Shown in pieces: positions 21,501-28,787 of a DNA stretch of 28,787 nucleotides. Position numbers and translations under genes: made by a program. Source of the stretch: Dissophora ornata (lineage: Eukaryota; Mortierellomycota; Mortierellomycetes; Mortierellales; Mortierellaceae); the NCBI GenBank assembly GCA_025201705.1, contig MU616977.1, positions 1 to 28,787 of the forward strand, in the 5' to 3' direction. The stretch's first letter is position 1. The number at the start of each line of letters is the position of its first letter. Under the pieces are notes generated by a model. That model was not told the DNA's origin and did not search any database. It saw only the letters and a program-made list of their open reading frames with translations.

Positions 21501-22342
21501 TGACAGCGTTAGCAGTACTGGAGGCGGACCTCTAGGCTCCCCCATTTCCACGGGCGATCATCCTTATTACACTGGTTATGCCTATGGCCCCTCGTACTCG
21601 TACCAGTCCCTCGGTTCAGCCTCGCATATCGCCGCTCAATCACACGATGCGAGTTACTATGACCGTAAAGAATCAGAATCATACCCTGCGAGTCCCATGT
21701 CACCAGCTGGTCCACATCCGAGCGGTATGTCTTTACAAGATGTAAACAATATGCTGTCATTGAATGCTTTTCGGTGCAAGAAGCTCATCCTTGCTGGCTT
21801 TCTTTCTTTTTCTCATAGAATCAATGTCGCCAGATATGTACAGCTCATCAGGATTTGTTGGATCCGAGCCATCAGTGTCTTATAGCCGACTTCCTCAAAT
21901 GGCTGGCCACCAGCAGGGTTATAACGGCGCCTATGCTCCTTACTCAACATACGGAAGCCAACAGCATCACCACGATGCATACAGGGATCAGGACCACGAA
22001 ACTCAGATGGCGGGATTACGCATACACTCGCCTACGAGCCCTATGCCGTCCAGCGGGACTGGCTCGCCCATGATCACTCCTCGCCGGCAGTCGTTTAGTT
22101 CTTCCTTGATCTCGAAAAAGACCGAACGAGGCGTCGGTGGCTCGACAACGCGCAAGTCGCGATCGATCTCTCTGTCGGGCACAATGACAACGACGACAGT
22201 GAGCAAGCGATCGTCGAGCAAGACCCGTTCATCGCGCACAGTGCCCGTAACGCCAACGAAGGACACATCGGCAAAGGCCAACTACGGCTACACGAAGGAC
22301 CGTATCCCAGAATCACCCATGGAAGAGCAGCACCCTCTCTAA
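18503..22342 (+). CDS. NDT80/PhoG-family transcription factor (VIB-1/XprG-like)
   Basis: Five exons: 18503-19113, 19396-19527, 20414-20725, 20901-21724 and 21819-22342, totalling 2,403 nt (800 codons plus TAA). All junctions keep frame. The start is the first ATG of the frame (MTTATSP). Residues 1-330 are low complexity, with an eight-Gln run, His/Ser/Asn-rich stretches and proline-serine clusters. The DNA-binding domain spans roughly residues 325-530. It includes FTHQESPYFCPAQQLYSLL, KISAKIDRGFFLTANDW, CYRRNYFQLSAAF (C at 374), QYYQVHVDLFAEL and the closing RGRSPGHY (R at 523), hallmarks of the NDT80_PhoG fold. The C-terminal third is Ser/Tyr/Gln-rich and ends basic. Family members include yeast Ndt80 (meiosis), Neurospora VIB-1 and Aspergillus XprG (nutrient starvation, secreted proteases, self/non-self death). 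Which role applies here cannot be told. The second intron (886 nt) is unusually long, and exon 4 has an alternative in-frame acceptor at 20828. Confidence 0.92.
19165..19183 (+). other. G-quadruplex motif in intron 1
   Basis: GGGGGGGTGGGTGGGTGGG: four G-runs separated by single T loops, on the sense strand about 50 nt after the 5' splice site at 19114. Single-nucleotide loops make this among the most stable predicted parallel quadruplex types. In RNA it could affect splicing. Confidence 0.7.
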
Positions 22343-22759
22343 TAAACACGAGCACATGGACCAGCAGAAGTATTTGCTCCAGGGCTGGACTTTTTGCTTG
22401 TGCACAAACTTTCCGGTGGTGGAAGGAGAATGGCAGGAAGGCGTTATACCTCTTTTTTTTTTTTAGTGTATGTAGCAAAACAGGTAGCTGATGTTAGTTG
22501 CTCTCTACCTTTTTGTCTTTGATACCAAGCTCCTATTTCTTTTAAGAACGAAAACCAATGAAATGCACAAAGAGCGTGCGCTGGCTCGCACCGCTCTCTC
22601 CCTCGACGCGTCTTGACTGACCAGCCAGATGTGTTGAAAAATAAATAAATGAGGCGCTTACGCGCTTGGAAGCAGTCCAACTTCGCAAACAGCGCGAAAT
22701 AAGCTCTCTGTCTTTCTCCATCGTTCTTCAGCTGCATCACCTAACATTCAATCGAGGAA
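22343..22759 (+). other. Intergenic region, tandem + genes
   Basis: About 420 bp between the NDT80-family stop and the next ATG. Overlapping AATAAA hexamers at 22640-22649 could serve as the poly(A) signal of the upstream gene. That leaves only about 110 bp as promoter of the downstream gene. A T-run lies at 22452-22464. Confidence 0.45.
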
Positions 22760-25314
22760 ATGGCAGGTCTATTCACGCAAAGGTCGATGCATGCTCTGTC
22801 TACCTTGTCATCGCGAAGCCAGTCCTCAAACCCCATCCCAGAAAAGACCCCCTCAACTGCCACTACGCCATGTGCCTCAACGGGACCTGGTTCAACACAC
22901 CGTCCTTCCTCAGCAAAAGTCAGAGACGATAATCCGTTTCTGGAACTACCCGCGCGAAAGATGTACAAGCGTGATCCTGAAAATGCCTCTGCGTCAAGCT
23001 TATCAGCCGCCAAGTCCACCAAGGACACAACAGGCCATGGAATATTCAATCGCCCGGCGATAGGAGGTGGTCAGGAGTCGTGGAAACCGCAGCGGTTGAT
23101 CCTGACAAGAGTTCTACCCTCAAATAGCATCACAAGAACAACAGAAGGAGAAGAAGGGGCAGCAGATTCAGCAGCAGCACCATCGTGGTCAGTTCCAATA
23201 TCTGCCATTGCTACAGCATCAGCCTGTGCGCTACCAATAGCACCATGCAAACCCCCAGAACTGGAGAGAAACATTGATTCCGGATTCGCCTCAAAATCAG
23301 ACACTTATACACATCAGGCGCATGCTCAATATCCGAGTACGACACCAAAGGCACCGCCTAGCCAAGAGTACTACGATTTCATCATGAAGGGACTGAGTAT
23401 CGACACAGACCTGAAGGAGAGGACGAACGTAACGAGGAGAGTGGACGCCGAAGATCAAGAAATGGCACAAAAGAACGAAGGCCAAATGTATCCGCAACAG
23501 CAAAAGGAGCAGCTGGAGCAACAGGAGAGTGAACTTGAAGATACCGTCCCTTTCAACTCGACCATTATGGCTTTTGCAAGAAAGTCGATCATGCAGCATG
23601 CGACTTCCTCCCCGAATTCTATATTTCGCAAACTGAACAAAACTGCAGCTGCGGCTACATCTTCCTCAAATTCGGTCCGTGGACTATTGGTATCCAAGTC
23701 CAATCCCACCAGTAACTTGGCGAAGGTCCCTCCGAAATCTACTTTAACCAAGGATCACGGAAGATTGACGGAGAAAGGCGCAAGGGACCATAGTCGCGAT
23801 GGCATAGCAGTGCCAGAGACAGCGTTCACGTTCGTGTCAAGGCCAAAACCTACTGCAACACCAGCGGCAGTACCGATTTCGACCGCGATGATATTAGCAA
23901 CCACAGCAGCGACAGCGCCGGCAGAGAATCCGAAGGCGAACGATGCGGTACGTTCAGATTCAGGGCCAAGTGGACGCACAACATCCGGCACGCAACAATC
24001 ACCGCTACTTGCATCAATATTCTCCCACAGTGTTCTCGATTTCTCTCAGAAGAAGAGCGGTCTGAGTGACGCTACAGCTGCCACTAACGCACCGACCTCC
24101 AAAGAAGCTGCAGAATTCCACAAACCAGAGGCGTTTGCCACATCCACACCTCACCTCAATACGTCAAGACCAGAATACACTATACCATCAATGACGGGAA
24201 CAGAGGCCTTAATGGACACAAACCAGCTTGCTGCGGTTTTCGATCTTCGATCGGCACTGAGAATGGTATGTCATGGAACATAGCGGAGTAAATCTTGTCA
24301 CAGCTTTCGAAAAAGGCCAAAGGCCTTTTTTCTCTGAATATTATTAACGCCGGTTCAACCTAGGATTCTGCAAGGACTCAGTACAACTTGCCTAGTCTCA
24401 TCGCCTCTTTATCCCCACCAGCAAGTCCGAAACGTCGGCCCTCCCCTTATGTGATTCCCTCGGCAAATGAACGTGATGCGCTCCGATCACGGCGCATGCC
24501 TAGCTTCAAAGCGAGACCATTGAACCCAAAGGTGTTTACGAGTGCTGGTGATCTGGGCGTACCACGTATCCCGAAGCAGCCGCTCACGGTACCGAGGTCA
24601 CCGGTGTTTAGTAAAACAAAGACAAGGAGTGCATTTGCTGAGGGCAGACTGAAGAAAGAGGCTGCAATGAACAGCATGGCGACTACAAGGCTGAAGAATA
24701 TTGTCAAGGCAGGAACTGCGAGGAAAACCTTCCTTGGTACGCCAAGTGTCGTTAGTCAGGGGCCGCGTCAATTTCGTGCAAACCCTAAGATAATGCAGAG
24801 TCAGGGAAAGATGGATGGCGCTTCCTATATCGCTGGTAGTGCTTCGAAAGGGGCTGTCACCGCTACTGGAGACGGTGAACACCAGTTTTCAGCTAGTGCG
24901 ACTGACAGTCCGACGAAGCATATTCCGCTGATCGTACCAAGCGTCGATCCGAACCTCGCGACAATCAAGACACATCTTTGTTCGATCTCGGGACCTCCTC
25001 AGCGTGAGCATGTACCCTCACCAACTACGTCCCCAGCCACAGCTATAGCCCCATCCAGGGTAAAGTCTGTCACTGCAGCCACGGTTGCGACCACCAAGTG
25101 GCGACGTCCTGCAACGAAACCACGACCATTCTCGTTTGCAACGACAGAGCTGCAGCGGAGGCGGATGTTATTTCAACCGACATCAGACACAATTACTGGC
25201 GCCACTGCTGCTTTCAAACCGACCTCGTCCAAGATACCAACGGCAACAAGGAACAGGAGCAGTGGGTTCGGGTCACGCTCGAATGCGCTGACATTAGAGG
25301 ATTTAGAATCGTGA
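22760..25314 (+). CDS. TPX2-like spindle/microtubule-associated protein
   Basis: Two exons: 22760-24265 and 24364-25314, with a 98-nt GTATGT...CCTAG intron in phase 0. Total 818 codons plus TGA. The first 500 residues are Ser/Thr/Ala/Pro-rich and disordered, with a Gln/Glu stretch likely to be helical (near residues 230-255) and no clear domain. Exon 2 carries the best evidence. Residues 550-590 read FKARPLNPKVF, then GVPRIPKQPLTVPRSPVF and KTKTR. This matches the TPX2 pattern F-x-[AS]-R-P-x-x-K-[IV]-[LF] ... GVP ... TVP-[KR]-SP-x-F seen in animal TPX2. A second, weaker TPX2-type motif, KPRPFSFATTELQRRRMLF, lies at about 754-772. In animals TPX2 nucleates spindle microtubules and activates Aurora A under Ran-importin control. 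Function here is inferred from these two blocks only. No Aurora-binding N-terminal motif is recognisable. Confidence 0.75.
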
Positions 25315-25866
25315 TTGAATAACAACGTCGTTTGCCGTCGTTTGGCGTTGGTTGTAATGTAGCAATAAAAATGTATATACAATTTGTCAGCATATTGTCG
25401 GAACGTTTCCGTGGCAGGGTTTGCGCAGGACAAGATGTGCCGAGTGTGTTTGCGAGATGGGCGATGCAACGTAGCACTACGAACCTGTCTGCGCGTCTCC
25501 ACATTCATTCGGGCAGTTTATATTATTCCTTAGTCTAAATTACTTGGTTAAAGCATTTCCCATGGCCCGTGTGACAACAATCGACTTGGAGTTTTCGGCT
25601 GGAAGGCGAAGGTGCTATTGCGGTCCCCAATCCATAGCACTGGCAATGTGTAACAAACAACACTGTGTTCGTAAACTAGGCTCGGAAGGAAAAAACCAGC
25701 GCATTGGTTATTGTGGTTTATTTGCGCCAGGGCCGCATGCCCTGACATGCGGCAATCATCACTCAGGGACAGACGAGAGAGTCCCTCCCCCTTTCTTTCC
25801 TTTTTTTTCTTCAACACTCCAATACCACTTTCCCAAATCTTAACAACCCCAACAACACCAACAGCA
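25315..25866 (+). other. Intergenic region with poly(A) signal
   Basis: AATAAA at 25364-25369, about 50 nt after the TPX2-like stop, is a good candidate poly(A) signal. The rest is the promoter and leader of the next gene: a T-run at 25799-25809 and an A/C-rich stretch (AACAACCCCAACAACACCAA) immediately before the ATG, a favourable leader context. Short open frames on both strands show no domain. Confidence 0.5.
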
Positions 25867-28554
25867 ATGCTATTCGTGTGGCTGGCGGTCCTACTACCGC
25901 CGACGCTCATCTTTGTGTATGTCGCACTGTCGGGTCTCTTCCTGTTGCTTCGTTCCGGTCTCCAGAACCCTCAGTCGCGTCTTGGCCCCTGTCTCGTGGT
26001 CCTGATCATCATTTCCGGTTATCTGTTGTCGTTCCATGAGGCCTCGCGTCCTATCTGGAGTGATATTGTCGGTCCGTTTGTCTCACGTATCCTGTTGCAG
26101 CTCGGTTCTATTACCTTGGGCTCCTCCTCCTCCTCCTCCTCCTCCTCTGCCACCTCGCTATTGACATCAGATGTGTCAGCCTCGGTTTCGTCTCTTTCAG
26201 AGAAGACGATTGGGCAGAACAACTGGCTGGGCAAAGGGACTCCTGTGCTGCTGCCAATAATTGAACGTGAGGCTCATGTGTCGCATTTGGTTGCGCTGTC
26301 GCTGGGATTGTTCATGTCGTCGTATGTTACGGCCATGAGTAATTCGCTCAAGAAGCGAAAGATCCCAGAGTACATGTAAAGTTCGATTGAAAAGCTTTTA
26401 TTGAATGAGATCTTTTCGAAGAACAATGAATGACCAAGGAATGCGCGCGGCGCGACACGCGTTAATGCAATTTTTTTTTACCTTTACATAGGTACTCGTT
26501 CGTAGATACTTCGTTTCGAATCGTGCTCAGCCTCGAATTCTACCTCGGCACAGTCCTCTGGTTCCGATTCTGCCTTGCGCCCGTGGTGGCATACCTGGGC
26601 ATGACCGAGACCCAAGCCGACAGCATTGAATGGATGGGTGCGCTCGTGCTTGGGTTCTCGCACACGACTGCATTTGCGTTCGGCAATTTCTTGTACCAAG
26701 ATTATTATCGTCGAGGATTCGACAAGAAACCCGAGTTTGCGTTCATTAAGTATTACTCGATCTATGGATCCATTTTTGTGATTGGCAGGATGGCTAGCCA
26801 GATCCTTTGCTCCATGAGAAGTAAGTGGAAGGTTGCTCATATGTGAGAAAATGGATATTGACAATGGTCATTAATGGCTTTTGGTTTGGGGAGCTAATTC
26901 GAACTATTTGGGTATCAATTTGCAATAGCTTGCACTCGCGATGGGGAGGCACTGCTTATGTTGGCCATCTACTTTTTGGCGTTCCTCCATGTCACTATCG
27001 AGAACGAAACCTTCCATGTAAGTCGTTGTTCGGATTAAAGGGGTTGTGTTACTATTATTTCTTTGGGTCATTGGAAAAGTCTCGGGTCAACGCGCATGCA
27101 ATAAGGCACGAAACCGCTGAACACCCAAAACGCGCTTTCAAGGCTAACTTCGTATTCATCATATTTTTATTCACAGAACGTCGTGTGGCCATTGATAACC
27201 ATTGGCAGTTTCGCAGTGTTTTTCTTGGATGCCTACCTGAAACCTTTAGTCACCCAGATTATTGAGGTTTCCATGGCCCCCGTCAAGACGACCCCTCCTC
27301 TGATTGTCGTACTCCTGGCCAGCGCCTTGGCTGTCATTGCTGTCAGTTACCTGCAGAACCGTCCGACTCAACCCGCTGATGCGCCTGTGTTTGAGCAGAT
27401 CCATGACCAAAAGCGACGTGCATCCCAGTTCCCGCCACCTTACCCGAACGGTTGGTACAAGTTGGCGCGCTCGAGCGACGTGAAGCCAGGACAGGTTCTC
27501 AGCGTCAATGGTTTGGGCAGATCATTTGCGGTGTTCAGGGGTGAATTCGATGAGGAGATCCATGTTCTGGACGCGCTTTGCCCACATTTGGGAGCCAACA
27601 TTGCAATCGGTGGCGCTGTGGAAGGCGATGCGGTGAAATGTCCGTTCCATGGATGGAAGTTTGATGGTAATGGACACTGTATCGATATTCCTTATGCGAA
27701 GTCGATCCCGAATATGGCAAAGACCAAGAGATGGACCCACCGAGAGTTTGCGGGCGTGGTTGTAGTCTGGTACGATGCTGAGGAACGTGAGCCAATGTAT
27801 GAGCCAGTGCCATTCCCGTTAGCGGAAGGAACTTTTAGAACAGTAGGATACCGTCGTGGAACTCTTCCTATGCATATCCAGGATTTTGCTGAGAATGCTT
27901 CTGACTGGTAGGTGCTCCGTGCTATGTGGTCGCTACACGAACTTGTTCGTTACTCTCTTCGATTGAAGCTGAAAAAAAGAGCTGAGGTTTGTCCATTTTT
28001 CACCATTTCTTTGTAGGATGCATTTCAGCCTGCTTCATGACCGACTGTCGATCCCGATTCTGGATCGCTTCCTTTACGTCAAGCACAAGACCGAATGCAA
28101 CTACGATCCGGAAACGAACCCCTACAATTTTGTCTTCAACGACTATCCGACCGTGCACTCGATTTTCAGTGACAAGCCCATCGATGCTGCTAAAGCCTCC
28201 GCTCAAGTCGAATTCACCGGCCCAGGGGGTCTAGTTTATTTCCGATTCTTTACACCAACGGGCCAAATCGTGATTGTGAAATCGTTCTTGCCAGTGGGTG
28301 AGAAGGGTTTGCAGTTGACGATGGAGGATGAGGCGTATGCAGAGAAATCGGTGCCATGGCTCGTTGCGAAGCATGTGATCCGCGAAGCGAACAAGGCGTT
28401 TGACGACGACATCTTTGTGTGGCGACACAAGACGTATCTGCACAAACCGTTGTTTGTGAAGGAAGACGCGCCTGTGAAGCAGTTTCGGGATTATTACAAA
28501 AAGTTTTATTCGCCTAACAGTCGAACCTATGCTCATGATAGATTGGATTGGTGA
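25867..28554 (+). CDS. Multi-helix membrane protein fused in frame to a Neverland/DAF-36-type Rieske oxygenase
   Basis: Five exons: 25867-26375, 26492-26820, 26929-27017, 27177-27907 and 28017-28554, in all 2,196 nt (731 codons plus TGA). Introns are 108 to 159 nt with GTAAAG, GTAAGT, GTAAGT and GTAGGT donors. Residues 1-341 hold about eight predicted helices (for example LFVWLAVLLPPTLIFVYVAL, LGPCLVVLIIISGYLL and NVVWPLITIGSFAVFFL) and a Ser9 run from a TCC repeat. I do not recognise this family. From residue 342 the frame continues without a stop into MAPVKTTPPLIVVLLASALAV, a membrane anchor, then a Rieske domain. Its cluster ligands are C444, H446, C464 and H467 (CPH ... CPFH). The non-haem iron site is D552-x2-H555-x4-H560 (DWMHFSLLH). 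The ending LHKPLFVKEDAPVKQFRDYYKKFYSP is typical of cholesterol 7-desaturases. Either this is a true fusion or two genes are read as one; see the separate entry for the internal start. Confidence 0.6.
26122..26147 (+). repeat. (TCC)n trinucleotide repeat coding poly-Ser
   Basis: About eight TCC units in frame within exon 1 of the membrane-Rieske gene, giving nine serines in a loop between predicted helices. Slippage would change length without breaking the frame. Confidence 0.8.
27273..28554 (+). CDS. Rieske oxygenase module as a separate gene (alternative start), cholesterol 7-desaturase-like
   Basis: ATG at 27273 sits in a good context (TTTCCATGGCC) and would give a 390-residue protein from exons 27273-27907 and 28017-28554. 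This length and the order of parts (single N-terminal membrane helix, Rieske [2Fe-2S] domain, mononuclear iron domain) match stand-alone Neverland/DAF-36 enzymes of about 400-460 residues. These introduce the C7-C8 double bond of cholesterol at the endoplasmic reticulum, fed by a separate reductase. If this start is used, its promoter lies inside the upstream membrane gene, which then lacks its own stop codon. The enzyme class is secure from the metal-binding motifs; the sterol substrate is inferred from family resemblance. Confidence 0.6.
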
Positions 28555-28787
28555 AGACGATTTTTTTTTTCCCTTTCTTTCTTTCTTTCTTTTCGAGCCC
28601 GCTGGAAGAAGACTTGAAACGAACAAATAGCTTGACCCCCACGTCCCCTTTTGACACCCGAGCAATGTCCCACTTGATGCTCTTTTTTTTCTTCTTTTTT
28701 TTTTTTTTTTTTTTGCACCATTGGGACCTTACATTACCTACTCAAAAGGATCCCAAGTTGCGTCATCGCCAGGGAAAACAAAGCCAG
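28555..28787 (+). other. 3' flank of the Rieske gene
   Basis: T-rich DNA with a (TTTC)n stretch near 28571-28592 and a long T-run at 28697-28714. No AATAAA is seen on +. No gene is supported before the window ends. Confidence 0.5.

Overview
This is eukaryotic, fungal nuclear DNA. The genes are split by short introns (most 80 to 180 nt, with GTAAGT/GTATGT donors and AG acceptors), intergenic DNA is full of poly-T/poly-A and CT/GA tracts, and the proteins carry Ser/Gln/Asn/His-rich low complexity. The gene set (a Notchless/Rsa4 ribosome-assembly factor, an NDT80/PhoG-type transcription factor, a Neverland-type Rieske oxygenase and a TPX2-like protein) suggests an early-diverging filamentous fungus, most likely Mortierellomycotina. 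That placement is inference; nothing in the window proves it.

The left third (1-7.7 kb) is degraded and duplicated. A multi-exon PD-(D/E)XK-like gene on + (about 719-3458) carries one in-frame stop and one frameshift. Convergent to it is an amino-acid/auxin permease (AAAP) transporter on - (about 3785-5024) with two in-frame stops and no C-terminal third. The start of that transporter plus about 760 bp of its upstream DNA occurs a second time as a direct repeat (4943-5782 and 6893-7722). The second copy keeps only the first 27 codons. Between the copies lie two orphan 3' exons (about 6312-6562).

The middle (7.7-13.1 kb) holds a divergent pair. On - is a single-exon 704-residue low-complexity protein with a conserved-looking C-terminal block that may dock protein phosphatase 1. 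On + is a five-exon NLE1/RSA4 gene that splices cleanly to 478 codons. The 1.3 kb between their starts contains an exact triple 13-bp repeat and a duplicated 15-mer with an ACGCGT core.

From 13.1 to 18.5 kb no gene can be supported. This ends in a long pyrimidine-rich leader upstream of a five-exon NDT80-family transcription factor (18503-22342, 800 residues). That gene has an 886-nt intron, and its first intron has a G-quadruplex motif just after the donor.

The right end (22.7-28.6 kb) holds two more + strand genes. One is a two-exon, 818-residue protein with a TPX2 signature in its second exon. The other is a five-exon reading frame joining about eight predicted membrane helices to a complete Rieske oxygenase of the Neverland/DAF-36 type, with no stop between the two parts. 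The TPX2-like gene and the membrane-Rieske frame are the most interesting objects here. No operon-like logic joins the genes, as expected for a fungal chromosome.
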